From: Bryoerythrophyllum caledonicum
Lineage: Eukaryota > Streptophyta > Bryopsida > Pottiales > Pottiaceae
NCBI GenBank assembly: GCA_963971425.1
Contig: OZ020514.1
Span: 44,917,527 to 44,981,526, forward strand
Length of the DNA stretch: 64,000 nucleotides
Direction of reading: 5' to 3'
The position numbers were made by a program, and so were the translations under genes. Of the stretch, positions 21,180 through 33,761 are shown piece after piece. The number at the start of each line of letters is the position of its first letter. Position 1 is the first letter of the stretch. Under the pieces are notes generated by a model. The model searched no databases and was not told the origin of the DNA. It saw only the letters and a program-made list of their open reading frames with translations.

Positions 21180-22315
21180 CCCCTAAAGGACCAGAGTCTT
21201 CATCGGGGGGATTTCACATTTTGGGCAGGTTCCTGAAATTCGAAAAAAATCCTTTTTTTTTTAAACTATTTCTATAGATCGGCCCTGATAAGAGCTTCGT
21301 GGAGGTATTTTTAATTTTTTTTTTGGATTTACGGTTTGAAAGTTGGTACCACCTATTATCAAAAATGGGGAGGATGGGCAGCCTGGGCACCCCTGGGAAC
21401 CAATGAAACACAAGTGTGAAAGAGGGGCAGTAAGTAGGGGCACAAAGGGTGGAGGGAGGGTGGGGCAGCCCAAATCAAGGGGAAGAATAGTGGAAGGGAA
21501 GACCCCACAAATTCCAAGAAAAGGGATAAATAGAAATTTTAAAAAATAGCATAAAGTGGTGCATGGCAAGGGCTGTGGCGGGGCCCGGGTACTGAAAGAG
21601 ATGGCATGTGTGAAGGAAAAAAAAAAAACAACGCCGCCTTGCAGTGGCGGGCCACCCCCGAGGAGCTGCACGGGAGTCGGTGAATGATGTGGCCTTTCAT
21701 TTCTTGAAGGGTCCCCATTTTGAAGCCCTACCCTCACCTATAATATTTGAATAATTCCATAAATTCATTAAAATTAGAGATTTTACCCGTTTTAGAAAAA
21801 AAATCTCTAAAATAAGTAAAAAATTAAATTCCACATTTCAACTGTACGGATTTCTGAATTTGTAAATTCATATTTAGCAAATCATTTCTCACTTCATTTG
21901 TAGTCATTTGCATTGTTTTATACCCCCTTTCACTAAAGTATTTATTTGAGCATGATGTACCCCTCGAAATGACCTCAAATTTTGCACACACTTAGCTAAC
22001 ATCATATTCTTTACATTGGTAATGGTTTCCAACACAATGTACTATAAAAACTAGAAGATATGCTTAGTCAAAGTGAGCTGACTTTGTCGGGCAAGAGGGA
22101 AAAAAAACTACTTCTTGCACTTCAAACACTATAATCTTCACATCCGTGCGGTAGATTGCAACTAAAATTTCACAAGATTATTATACATGAGTCTAGTTTT
22201 AGATCTTACGGTTAAAAACTGAGAATTCTTCTAAAAAATGTGATTATTGCGGCCATGTTTGACTATGGCAGTTTTGGACTAGTTTTGGAGAGAAATTGTC
22301 AAGGAACTTTAGGGG
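21180..22315. mobile_element. piggyBac-like non-autonomous element flanked by TTAA
   Basis: The left end is CCCCTAAAGGACC after TTAA (21176-21179); the right end is GGAACTTTAGGGG before TTAA (22316-22319). TTAA duplication and CCC-starting inverted ends are the piggyBac signature. The interior near 21280-21340 and 22010-22250 matches the element at 57267-58189 in reverse. A GC-rich insert at 21370-21740 is absent from the other copy. No transposase is encoded. Confidence 0.75.
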
Positions 22316-22412
22316 TTAAGGATTTGAGACATCGGAACACATTATTGGAATGATTGGTAAACAAGTAACTTTTGGAGAAAAAACACAATATTATGGACTA
22401 GGTAGTTTTGAA

Positions 22413-22513
22413 GTAGGCAAAGTTATCAAAAATAATTGCAGGTTAGTACCTTTCGAGCCGCAGGGCGGCGAGAAAGGTATTGACCTGCGATTATTTTTGA
22501 TAACTTCGCCTAC
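22413..22513. repeat. 101-bp imperfect palindrome
   Basis: Arms of about 49 bp, from GTAGGCAAAGTTATCAAAAA to the centre near GCCGCAGGGCGGC, pair with GATTATTTTTGATAACTTCG to CTAC with about six mismatches. The tip is GC-rich while the base is AT-rich. It could be a fold-back element or encode a long hairpin RNA. Confidence 0.8.
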
Positions 22514-22532
22514 TTTACAATTACCGGACATA

Positions 22533-23662
22533 ATCTCAAAGCAGCCAGTTTGAGCCGTTTAATTATCTCGAGATCACAAATGCTTAATCTCAGCCACTAA
22601 GTTGACATAACAACATGCAGAGTAAATACTGTAATTACTACAGTATTTGATACTTTTGATTGAGATGCTTATTACTAACCTAACTATGTTACCGTCACCT
22701 TGTAGTTCATTAAACATTAACATGCAAAGAATTAAATCAAATCTTGAAGCAATTAAGGTCTTCAACTACTTGTCAGCCTTATTGCAAAGCTGTGAACAGT
22801 GTCATGCAAAGCTGTGAATAGTCCATGTAAAGTTGTGAATAGTATTTGATGAGCTTCTGTTTGCAATTGTAGTATACATGTATGAAGGTTCAATTTATAC
22901 CAAGTTTATTTTGTTGTGAAATTTAGATATTTTATGAGCGCTTTTGGTTTTGTAAGTGAGAGTTTATTTTTCTTGAAGTGAGACTTATCATGGAGAGAAG
23001 TAAGAAGAAAAGAGTTCCAACTGCCAAACAGCTAGAGTATTATGCTTCTCAAGATACTAGCAAAGTTCATGGACGTGGAGTAAGTAGAAGTGCTAAGAAT
23101 GTAGAGAGCTTGAGAGAAAAAGCTATAGCTTTGAAGGTGGCAGAAGGAAGATCTTAAAATCCCTACATTGCAGTTGTTGGTCCTTATGTAGACATTGAAG
23201 TTGTTCATTTGTCTTCTTGAGTTGTTCCTTCTTTGCTTCACAGTTCTACAGCCGGAGAGAATGTTGATCCATTCGACATAGGTTCAATAGATTTCTCTAC
23301 TCCAATACTCTCCCAACCAGGTCATCATGTCAGAATGATCAATTTTCATATCCTAAACTTGATGGAATTTTTGCAGCTTTTGATGATGCTGCTAACATGC
23401 TTCTTGATCAATGCATTCTTAAACCTTCAGAAAGTGGATTTGAGTCTTATGTTCGAGTCTTTCTTGTTGAAAATGAGACTTTGGTCACAGTTACAAATGA
23501 GCCAATGATTGAAAAGTCCAGTGGCTATAGTTCATCTTTGGATTTAAATCATAGTCAGGTTAATAGTGTCCAAGAAAACATTTCAAGTATGATGGCATCA
23601 GGTTCTCAATTAGTGGGTAGGACTAGTGGATTTTTGCAATATGATCCTGTAAGAGTCCATAT
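22533..23662 (+). mobile_element. Remnant of a TA-flanked element with short ORFs
   Basis: At 22533 the motif ATCTCAAAGCAGCCAGTTT follows TA; the same motif forms the outer end of both arms of the neighbouring inverted repeat (23663, and reversed near 26314), so it looks like an element terminus. Inside is a 21-bp repeat, about three copies, near 22783-22850 (TGCAAAGCTGTGAATAGTCC), an ATG-started frame of 55 codons at 22990-23157 rich in Lys/Arg, and a frame at about 23330-23698 reading IFAAFDDAANMLLDQC and later EKSSGYSSSLDLNHSQ. I do not recognise these proteins. They look like fragments of an element-borne gene. Confidence 0.35.
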
Positions 23663-26314
23663 TCTCAAAGCAGCCAGTTTTTGCAGTTGTGGCAAGTAAT
23701 GATTGGTTTTGAGGAGCTTGGTTAAAACTGATAATGCTAAGAGCATTAATTTCACATGTGCTACGAAACCCGCTAAAGGTAACAAAACGCATGTTCATTG
23801 GCTGTGTTCTTGTACTTGTGGATTTCAGAGCCTCCACTCAAGGATTCTTGTGCAATAAATGGTAATCAAAGATTGTTAACCTACTAGTTTGTTGAACCAG
23901 CGAGTCATCATAATGCACCATGCACTTAGTATATGTAAGATATAATCTTATACTTGCTACATTCAAGACTATATAAACATGATTAAAAAGAAACAAATCC
24001 TATAAATACCAACTATAATATTTATTTAGAGGTAACAGATTCACACATTATATTCTCAAAAATGGTTTTTATTGAATTTTTTGATAATACCACAAGTGTC
24101 ATGTAGTAAATGTCATAGTATAATTACACAATGTTGATGTATACATCAAAATATTGAATTGACAGATCTCATCAATTCAATTAGCTACATCGTACCTTGA
24201 TAACACTTCAAAGTAACTAGTTACATTTCAGTGTAATTATACTACACTATCTACAGCACGTTTGCATGTAACTGACTTCATTTCTTTATGTAACTTCCAA
24301 GTTAATAACCACAAAACAACCACGTCGGTGGTTGCCCAATCATCACAAACTAGTTGAATGCATGTGTAGTAAAATAATAAACTATATTGGATTTGTGTAG
24401 CTTCCAAAAATGTCTTCAATATGACTATTGAAATACCCTTGTTAGTATCAACATCTGATCATGGGCTTGTCTTGCTTCCATAATCAACAACTTAATATGC
24501 TCACTGGTACAAATGCTCAATGTAAGTTTTCATCACATTGTTAGTAGATTATTGAATATGCATTCTTAACTTGTGGAAATTTCAAAAATCTAATTATGAA
24601 AATAGATTGTCAAAATTGGCATTTCATGACTAAATACAGCAAGTTATGATTAACTACGTGACTTTTGGTGCATGTAGATATAATGCAAACTCTGGTTTTA
24701 CATGACATTGTGTATGGTGGACGAAGAGACACCATTGAACGTGAGGTTCTTAATTTTGATGATGGTTTTTTGGGAGACAATGGATTTAAATCTCTTTGAC
24801 AGAACTCTAAAAGCGTCAAGAAATTCCAAGCAAAGAGAAGTGGAAAATTTCTGGGCGCCTTGATTTTGGAAGCCCTAATCAAACTAGTCACATAGAAAAT
24901 GGGAATATTTCTCAATATTCTCAAAATCTTGGTGAAAATAATCATGTCGACATGTTTTTAGATGTTAATACAAGCTCTGATCTTATGGAAGGTATTCAAG
25001 AACAAGTGGAACCTACAAGTTTTCAACGAGCACCTTCTATAAGAGATGCTAGAGTTTCAGTGAGTACTGGAGGAACAAATGTGCCACTGGATGTGGAATG
25101 TTCTATAAATGCAATTACGTCTATGTTTCCATAGTTCAATGGAAACTTTTCAAATTGTGTTTACAATGTGCATGTCAACAATGGTATTGGTGAACCTCAG
25201 AAATTGACACAAAAGTAAGTAGGTGTTGATATAAAATTTGTCTACGTGATGGTTTGTTAAATATGTGATGTATGTATTGTAGAAGGTCTATATGTTAATA
25301 TTTGGACTTAGTTCATGGAAGGATGTGATCAGATGTTGATTAGACGTTAAACATGTTATTAGATGTTGACAAGATGTTGATAGGATGGAATAGAATGTTG
25401 ATAGAATGTTGACACGATATTGATAAGATGCTCATCAGAAGTTTCAATTGTAATAGGGAATCTAAGGAAATATATTGAAGACTTGGAAGTTGTATGTGGA
25501 AGCAAGACAGGCCCACAATCAGATATTGATACTAACAAGGGTATTTCAATAGTCATATTGAAGACATTTTTGGAAGCTACACAAATCCAATATAGTTTAT
25601 TATTTTACTACACATGCATTCAACTAGTTTGTGATGATTGGGCAACCACCGACGTGGTTGTTTTGTGGTTATTAACTTGGAAGTTACATAAAGAAATGAA
25701 GTCAGTTACATGCAAACGTGCTGTAGATAGTGTAGTATAATTACACTGAAATGTAACTAGTTACTTTGAAGTGTTATCAAGGTACGATGTAGCTAATTGA
25801 ATTGATGAGATCTGTCAATTCAATATTTTGATGTATACATCAACATTGTGTAATTATACTATGACATTTACCACATGACACTTGTGGTATTATCAAAAAA
25901 TTCAATAAAAACCATTTTTGAGAATATAATGTGTGAATCTGTTACCTCTAAATAAATATTATAGTTGGTATTTATAGGATTTGTTTCTTTTTAATCATGT
26001 TTATATAGTCTTGAATGTAGCAAGTATAAGATTATATCTTACATATACTAAGTGCATGGTGCATTATGATGACTCGCTGGTTCAACAAACTAGTAGGTTA
26101 ACAATCTTTGATTACCATTTATTGCACAAGAATCCTTGAGTGGAGGCTCTGAAATCCACAAGTACAAGAACACAGCCAATGAACATGCGTTTTGTTACCT
26201 TTAGCGGGTTTCGTAGCACATGTGAAATTAATGCTCTTAGCATTATCAGTTTTAACCAAGCTCCTCAAAACCAATCATTACTTGCCACAAGTGCAAAAAC
26301 TGGTTGTTTTGAGA
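23663..26314. mobile_element. 2.65-kb element with about 820-bp near-identical inverted arms
   Basis: The left arm (about 23663-24481) and right arm (about 25495-26314) are reverse complements with few mismatches. Both outer ends read (A/T)TCTCAAA(G/A)CA(G/A)CCAGTTT next to TA. The arms contain no gene I recognise, although each carries the same short open frames. The 1-kb centre has a frame at about 24805-25137 (LDFGSPNQTSHIENGN to INAITSMFP) that may be captured coding sequence, then a TGTTGATA-type short repeat. Long arms recall Mutator-like elements, but the TA flank points to a Tc1/mariner-type end, and I cannot find a 9-bp duplication. Confidence 0.6.
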
Positions 26315-26525
26315 TTATGAGGTGGGAGTTGGTAAGAGCATACATGAGGCCGATTACAAAACATTTGCTTTCAGGATTGAATGCCAATTAAGTTTAGGTT
26401 GTACTCCAGAATGACGCACATCAAAGAGGCTATTTTTCTGTCATTCGACATCCGTCCTAACGGATATCCCTTCAAAAAATGTTTCAAAAGGCATGGGTGG
26501 AATTGGTTGAAACTTTATTTATCAA

Positions 26526-27379
26526 CTAGCAGTTGGTGCTTGCTTTGCAACGCATTAGTTCAACCATTTTAATGTAGTTTTTATATCACAAAATATAAAA
26601 ACAAAAGGTAACAACAATCTACATAAAATATAAATATGTCTTTGAAACCTATGCATGAATTTTAATAATGTAATAGAATAGAATAGAAAAAAATCAAGGT
26701 TTTAGATTTTTTGCATTTTAACATGGAATTTCAATAATTTTTTGAACGTCAAATTTGTAATCAAGAGTTTCAAATTTATTTTGGATAAGCACAAATTGCA
26801 ACATACAAATGCAAATTTCACACACCCACAAACTCAACTTGCAATTACAATCTCAATTTTACACCCACAAACTCAATTTGCAATTACAATCTCAAAACTT
26901 GCAATCTCACCTCAAAACTTGTAATTTCAATCTCCACAACTCAAATATGCAATTTTGCAACTTCAACTTTGTATGCCAACCTCCAAGATCACAACTCCAA
27001 CCTCACAACTTTTTCACTCTAAGTTTACAACTCATAATTTACAATTCAATCTTTAAGTGCTTAACTCAAAAAATATTTTGAACTTCAAACTTGTAATTAA
27101 GAGCACAAATTGCAACACACAAATGCAAATTTGACACACCAAGAAACTCAAGATCCTAAATTTCAAGACCGCGTAATAAACCAGACAATAATTAGCAATT
27201 GGCGCTTGCTTTGCAATGCAATAGTCCAACCATTTCAATGTAGTTTTTATTTTACAAAAAAAAAAAAACATGAATCACCGCACTGTTGGCTGCAGCGTTT
27301 CTATAGTTCACTGCACGGTTCACTGCGTGGTTGATTGTTGCGTGGTTCACTGCGCGGATTATGATTTTAGTAGTATTAA
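26526..27379 (-). mobile_element. Helitron-like element, composite copy
   Basis: Read on the minus strand it ends in CTAG next to T (plus 26525-26529), preceded by the hairpin-forming GCGTTGCAAAGCAAGC. The 5' side near 27379 reads TACTACTAAAATCATAATCC followed by CGCGCAG, the 5' end shared by other copies. A second, degenerate 3' end lies inside at about 27190. Between them is A/C-rich sequence with repeated CACCCACAAACTCAATTTGC-type units. It lacks Rep/helicase coding sequence. Confidence 0.6.
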
Positions 27380-27430
27380 CATTTTAGTAAGTGTTTTTTG
27401 ATTTTAATTCCTTTTAGACAACGCACAACT

Positions 27431-27801
27431 ATGGACTTTGTAGAGATTGTATGTGAGCAAGGATTATTGCCCTACTTCTACCACCATGCTAACCATGAAG
27501 AATTTAGTTGGATGGTGCATCAACACATACAGCTAGAGTGACAAAAAATTGCATCAAAGATATTGGTTTAAAGATGCTCAATTGGCCTCCAAATTCTCCT
27601 GACTTAAACCCTCTAGAAAACATGTGGATGATTTGTAAAGATAGAGTCCAAAAGATGAAAAGACCAAAAATCAAAGAGCAAATGTAGAATGCAGTGCAAG
27701 CAGCTTGGGAGAGCATACCAATAGAGATGTTAGACAAGTTAGTTGCAAGCATGCCAAAAGGGATACAAGTTGTTATTGATGCCAGAGGAGGTAGCATATA
27801 G
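27431..27801 (+). pseudogene. Tc1/mariner transposase C-terminal fragment (DD34E)
   Basis: After a frame change near 27508 the frame reads DGASTHTARVTKNCIKDIGL and WPPNSPDLNPLENMW. The Asp of DGAS and the Glu of NPLENMW are separated by 34 residues, the Tc1-type DD34E spacing. Upstream, EIVCEQGLLPYFYHHANHEE fits the strand before the second Asp. An in-frame TAG follows KIKEQM and the frame ends at GGSI-stop. The N-terminal half, including the first Asp and the DNA-binding domain, is missing, so it is dead. It could once have mobilised the TA-flanked elements nearby. Confidence 0.75.
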
Positions 27802-28795
27802 TGGTGGTAGTAGTTGTTGATCAATCCAATTTTCAAGTTAGAAATGATTACAAAAGATTTGTATTTTTTTAGCAAGAAGCTTCTACATTTATTAAGCTAA
27901 CTATTTATGGAAAACATCTATATTTGATGTGTACATGAGGTAGCATTAGTAAAGTTTTCTTGTTGGTCTTTTTGTATGTGTGTGAGAAACAACAAGCGGT
28001 TACCTTACTTTGTGGAGGGGACTCTACATTCTAACCTCTTTAACATGACAAGTTTGAAAAATCAAAAAGATGTTGCAATAGCCAGGTGTCACATTATAGA
28101 TAATATGATATTTTGAATCTAAATGTCATATTATTGAGGTTTTATTAAAATGCACAATAGTAGATGTCTAAAGGTTGCCCAAAAGTATCTACATGAAAAA
28201 AGTTGCCAAAAACCATTTACAATTAAAAAAAGGTTGCCAAAAGTATCTACAAGTAAGAAGAACCCTAATTTGTGATGCACGTGTTTCTATTGTTCACAGC
28301 TTGTTTATAGTGTTATATATATATATATACACAAATACATCCCCGTTGTCATCAACTGGCCGGGGCTATCCTAAGTTAAATAAACGTATGTAAATGCAAA
28401 AATCAAATTTACCCATTATATACGCATTATATTATGTATATATATATATATATATTATTCACTTTAAATACCCATTATTTATTTCATATACGTGTTATTG
28501 TCTTTATATAACTATCATCTATTTTATGTACTTGAGGTAGTATATTGTGTAGTTTCAATATGTTGAAAATTATGATTTTATTTTTCTATTTTTGATACAT
28601 AATACAAATTTAAAACTCAATAAGCCAAATTTGAATAAAAGGGCACTGTAAAGGATTCTTCATGGAGGATTCTTTCAAAGTTCACATTCAATTCAAAGGG
28701 CACATTTGATTCAAATAGCAAATCCAAAGGTCACGTGACCGGGAGCGTCAGACGGACAGGCACCTTTTATATAGGTAGATATATATATATATATA
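27802..28795. other. AT-rich sequence with TA microsatellites, no gene
   Basis: (TA)n tracts at about 28312-28330, 28436-28455 and 28778-28797. A repeated phrase GGTTGCCAAAAGTATCTAC occurs near 28165-28250. No gene seen. Confidence 0.6.
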
Positions 28796-29460
28796 TTATA
28801 CTTCTAAAATCATAATCCGCGCACTGAACCACGCAGCGATTAATCGCGCAGTCAACCGTGCATTGAACTACATAAACAATGCACTCTACCGTGCACTTAA
28901 TTGCGCAGCTAACCGCACAGTGAATCATGTTACCTTTTTTTTAATATAGTTTGTAATATAAAAACTTCATTAAAATGGTTGGACTAATGCGTTGCAAAGC
29001 ATTAGCTTGAGTTTTTGGGTGTGACAAATTTGCATTTGAATGTTGCAATTTGTGTTCTTGATTACAAATTTGACGTTGAAAATATTTTTTGAGCTAAGCA
29101 CTAAAAGATTGAATTATAAATTATGAGTTGTAAACTTGGAGTGAAAAAGTTGTGAAGTTGGAGTTGTGATCTTGGAGGTTGGCATACAAAGTTAGAGTTG
29201 CAAAATTGCATATTCGAGTTGTGGAGATTGAAATTACAAGTTTTGAGGTGAGATTGCAAGTTTTGAGATTGTAATTGCAAATTGAGTTTGTGGGTGTGTG
29301 AAATTGAGATTGTAATTGTAAGTTGAGTTTGTGGGTGTGTGAAATTTGCATTTGTGTGTTGCAATTTGTGCTTATCCAAAATAAATTTGAAACTCTTGAT
29401 TACAAATTTGACGTTCAAAACATTATTGAAATTCCATGTTTAAATGCTAAAAATCTGAAG
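28796..29460 (+). mobile_element. Helitron-like element, 3'-truncated
   Basis: The 5' end TTATACTTCTAAAATCATAA plus TCCGCGCA matches the other copies. An internal pseudo-3' end (GACTAATGCGTTGCAAAGCA) lies near 28981-29001. The rest to about 29460 is the reverse complement of 31830-32250. It stops before the terminal CTAG part. A (TA)n tract abuts the 5' end. Confidence 0.6.
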
Positions 29461-31635
29461 TGAAAGGATTCTGTACGTATTTTACTCAAGGCAATTCTGT
29501 AGATGTTTCAACATGGCTTGGACAATTTGGGAATTTAGTATCTTTAGTTCCGTGATAAGAGTGAGTTGTTCCATCTTGAGCAGATTCATCATCTTGGACA
29601 TCGTGAAGCAGCTAAGTCCCTTCGTAACAAATCGATTTTCTCGGGATTCGTTTGATCTCCAGAACGTGGCCCATGCATCACAGCCTCCAGAACCACCAAC
29701 TCCCACTCTGCTGACCCAGGCAACACGAAGTAGGACGTAAAGCTTTTCGTCTCTGCACCCACAAAGACAACAGGCACAATAAAATGGAAATTTGAACGTC
29801 AACGCCGCACAGACATGTCTCCACGCTTGAGTACTTCACAACTGATAGACTAAGTCTTTACTCTGCACTGAAAGCATTGACATCTAATCCAGAAGTGAAT
29901 TAATATTACAACGATCAGTAGCATCAATGATCGAATCAACTAATTTAAAATCTGGGGCACTACTGCACAGTTTGTGGGTTGTTTGATTTATTGTGTTCCC
30001 TGTCCGTGGTTTTGCATAGACGTCAATGACCATGGTTGTGATTTGTGGAGAACAGTCCTAACGATCACACCTGGAAATTTAAGAACAATTCCGTAAAGCA
30101 TTCCATTCACAGCATACTTGGAACACTCTTGTCTTCAGGTCCCTCTCTTCAGTCGTTTAACCCTTTAAAGACGACGGTGGCCTCTGCGGTGAGTCTGTAA
30201 GTCTGCAGAGACCACCGTCGTCCTTACTGAGATAACAGTTCATATTGATTCTATTTTCTATCACGTCTTCCCCCTTCGTTTGATAGAGGAAAGTGAAGAA
30301 TTCAGCACATTTGCTTTCAAAATTGTGGAAACTTAATAGGGCAAGGCATGCACCACCTTCATACCGAACAGCTCGGAGGTGGATGCTGGCGCTGCACAAG
30401 CTCCCGGAGACAGCACAACTGCACGCAGCCGAGTGGCGTCCATGGTCAACCGTCATGCAGGCCGCATACCAAGGTCCCTGGTCAATATTATCGCCCACAA
30501 CCGCTCTAAAGTCCGAATCCATGTTCGCTTTAGCCAAAGCTTTCCTGCTCACTCCATGTCCATGTTCCGAGAAAATTAGGGCTCACTGACAATCGAAATT
30601 ACAAGAAAGGATGGACCCGTTGAGAATTTGATGCACAATGGCCGACAACTGACTTGCTGACTTGCTGGAAGATGAGATAATCGTCGTAGATGTTCACGCC
30701 ACCAATTCCCATCGCTCCAAGTACCACCGTCGAAGTAAACTTTGTGCAGAAACTCATCGTGCCTCGTCCTCGTAATGGTAACAACGGCGGCACTCTCGCA
30801 ACATTGGTCCTGCGAGAGCACGCCTGCATTCATTTGAGTTTTCATTCCAACGTAGGCTTTACAATTTTCTCTATCCTGATGATTGCGATATATAAATTGA
30901 TCAAACTTCGGACCCAAAGATCCAGAAACTAATCTAAATTAATATTTGAGTAAATGTGATTCTGAGCCTTGAGTGGCAATCTCTGCTTCTAAAATGGCAA
31001 ACGCAGTTGTTGCATTTCCGGTGAAGCAAAGCAATGTAAGAATCTCCGGTTTCCAACCCAATATTGAGAATTTGCTTGATGATTACATACTTTGCTGCAT
31101 CCCAGGCGCTTTGCAAACGATTACGGACATATCTGTGGCATTGATACAAGCTCCCTGGCAATGCTCTCGGCACGAAGATTGATGGTGTGTGCAAAGTATT
31201 TGATACACTTTCGGCCATAATACTTCTCAAAATAGAATGTTTCCCACACAGGTGCAAGCCATTGCACCGGAAATGATCAATCCAGCAGGGACATGTCAGA
31301 AATCTTCATCAGAGTAGCAACGTGTACCTGCAATAGTATCCAATACTTTGTAATATGATATGATGATCAATTTCAAAGCACGCAGGCGAAATTCTAATAC
31401 CTCAAGATCGCATTAAATAGCCCTTGAAGGACCATGACTATGTTTCACCAACCCTACTCTAAAACTGCCTCTTTAAGATGAGATATTATGAGACTAATTT
31501 AAACAACCTTTTACCATTTTCAACCATAAAATCTTGAAGTTTAATGCTATACGTACACACTCAAAGTATATTATAAACTTTGACCAAGTCAATTGTAAGA
31601 TACATGCATTTAAAGAGTGCAATTTTATAGAATAA
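29461..31635 (-). other. Unidentified region with several minus-strand open frames
   Basis: Open frames of 76-131 codons at 29482-29802, 30157-30552, 30576-30917, 30599-30829 and 30934-31257 overlap in different frames, and this block is richer in G+C than the repeats around it. One reads VVLGAMGIGGVNIYDDYLIF, which looks membrane- or domain-like but which I cannot place. It may be a decayed spliced gene. I cannot name a product. Confidence 0.25.
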
Positions 31636-32470
31636 CTAGCAATTGGCGCTTGCTTTGCAACGCATTAGTTCAACCATTTTAATGTAGTTTTTATATCACA
31701 AAATATTAAAAAGAAAGGTAACAACAATCTACATAAAATATAAATATGTCTTTGAGACCTATGCATGAATTTGAATAATGTAATAGAATAGTATAAAAAA
31801 AGATTGATTAGGTTTTAGATTTTTTGCATTTTAACATGGAATTTCAAAAATGTTATGAACGTCAAATTTGTAATCAAGAGTTTCAAATCTATTTTGGATA
31901 AGCACAAATTGCAACACACAAATGCAAATTTCACACACCCACAAACTCAACTTGCAATTACAATCTCAAATTCACATATCCACAAACTCAATTTGCAAGT
32001 ACAATCTCAAAACTTGCAATCTTACCTCAAAACTTGTAATTTCAATCTCCACAACTCAAATATGCAATTTTGCAAGTCCAACTTTGTATGCCAACCTTCA
32101 AGATCACAACTCCAATTTCACAACTTTTTCACATAATTTCTCATAATTTACAATTCAATCTTTAAGTGCTTAGCTCAAAAAATATTTTGAACGTCAAATT
32201 TGTAATCAAGAGCACAAATTGCAACACACAAATGCAAATTTGTCACACCCAAAAACTCAAGCTAATGCTTCGCAACGCATTAGTCCAACCATTTAAACGT
32301 AGTATTTATATTACAAACTATATTAAAAAAAAGGTAACATGATTCACTGCGCGGTTTGCTGCGCAATTAACTGCGCGGTTGGCTGCACCGTCCGATAGTT
32401 CACTGCACGGTTTACTGCGCGATTCATCGTTGCGTGGTTCACTGTGCGGATTATGATTTGAGTAGTATGA
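31636..32470 (-). mobile_element. Complete non-autonomous Helitron-like element
   Basis: On the minus strand it starts with TC (TCATACTACTCAAATCATAA) after A and ends in CTAG before T, the A/T insertion site of Helitrons. It is 835 bp long. The 5' 140 bp contain repeated (A/G)CTGCGCGGTT-type motifs. It has two 3'-like ends, the true one at 31636 and an internal one near 32255-32285. No Rep/helicase gene is present. It is the best-preserved of at least four copies here. Confidence 0.7.
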
Positions 32471-33344
32471 TATCTACCTTATATTTGGTCACTAGATGCC
32501 AAAATCCACAAATAATAGAAGGTTTTGGAATATGGAAGAATTTGATGCAATGTCTACGGACATAGACTTTGGCCATTTTGTTAGCATAACAATCTTGAAT
32601 ATCATTGCAGAAGAAGATGAAGAAGACGAAGATGAAGTAAGTAGAAGAAGAAGTGAAGGGGACCGTAGGGTTGTTTACCGCGGCCATGGCCCCCTTCTTC
32701 TTCCTTAAACCTATTTCTCATTCTTTAGAATATAAGAGATTTATCATGAAAAAAGACGCAAATTACAAAACAAAATGATTTATTATTGAAAATTTTGACA
32801 TCAGACTTGTTATCTTTCAACGACTAAATGATGAGCCATATAATGGCTCCAACCTGTTCTCAACGGCTGCCTGAATGTCAAATAAGGTTGGATAACCTAT
32901 CACCACCATCAACCCCAGAATCGACAGTCTTATGTGGGCCAAAATCGCCAGCCGTCCACCCCATTTCCAAAATTTTAGGAAAGTTAGTTTATAATTGGGG
33001 AAGGAAAGGAGTAGATTTTGGTGAGGCAATCCGCCAATATGGGTCGACGGCATGAACATATCTCCACCTCGTCAGGTTATGTTAATGGCAGAAGTGCAAA
33101 ATCGGAATGTGGGCTAATCCATACCGATTTTAGAAAATCAATATGGCGACTGTTGGTTATTATGAGCACGATCAAATCACACTTGGCTACCAGAAATGGG
33201 TGGTATTCATGACAATATTAATGACCTTAGTTGTTGAAAATGCATACGCCGGTTCACAGAAATTGCAGCCAAACTCGCTTTATTTCGTCCGAGGTTCAGC
33301 TGACCATCATGTTTGCAATCTAAGTTTTTTAGGAAGGTTTTCAT
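32471..33344. other. No supported gene
   Basis: Short open frames only (for example 32496-32708 plus, 32817-33059 minus). An acidic GAAGATGAAGAAGACGAAGA stretch lies near 32612. Nothing recognisable. Confidence 0.4.
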
Positions 33345-33475
33345 AGTGCATCCGCAGTGAGTGAATGAGTGAGGACTTGCATTCTCTGAGTGACTGCAAA
33401 GTGACTGCAAAAGGGAGGGCCGGCGTCGACAGTGAGTGAGTGAGTGCGGCGGTGACAGTTAGTAAGTGAGGCCGA
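33345..33475. repeat. GTGA-rich imperfect simple repeat
   Basis: AGTGAGTGAATGAGTGAGG and later AGTGAGTGAGTGAGTGCGG, with GTGACTGCAAA duplicated between. It lies 290 bp upstream of the helicase-like gene. Confidence 0.7.
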
Positions 33476-33761
33476 GATGGATCGAGCCAGATCAGTCCCA
33501 TTCACATGCTTCAGGAAAATCATCATACCTTCAAAGTCACGAATCATTTCTCCTCACCTCGCATAATCTCCATTACCTGCGTCTTATTCATGATAATTAA
33601 GCTCACCCTAAACTCATGGCTCATTCGCCGTCATTCAACACTGCAACGTCACTTCAATGCTACAATACCTAATTTTTTTTTTAAAAATGAAGAAAAGCAC
33701 AATATCTGCTCAGCCGATGAATAGCAATTCTTTTCCCACGCGAAGAGATTGCAGCAACAAG

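Noticed and set aside
21261..21737. Pro/Phe-rich 158-codon minus-strand frame inside the TTAA element
   Set aside because: Low-complexity translation of the GC-rich insert with no domain; it crosses the mononucleotide run near 21620.
23663..26314. Typical Mutator (MULE) element because of long inverted arms
   Set aside because: I found no 9-bp target duplication and the ends fit a TA-flanked motif that also occurs alone at 22533.
30576..30917. Jacalin-like lectin suggested by a GGTWSDGNWW-type string
   Set aside because: The string lies in one of several overlapping frames and no other jacalin features follow.
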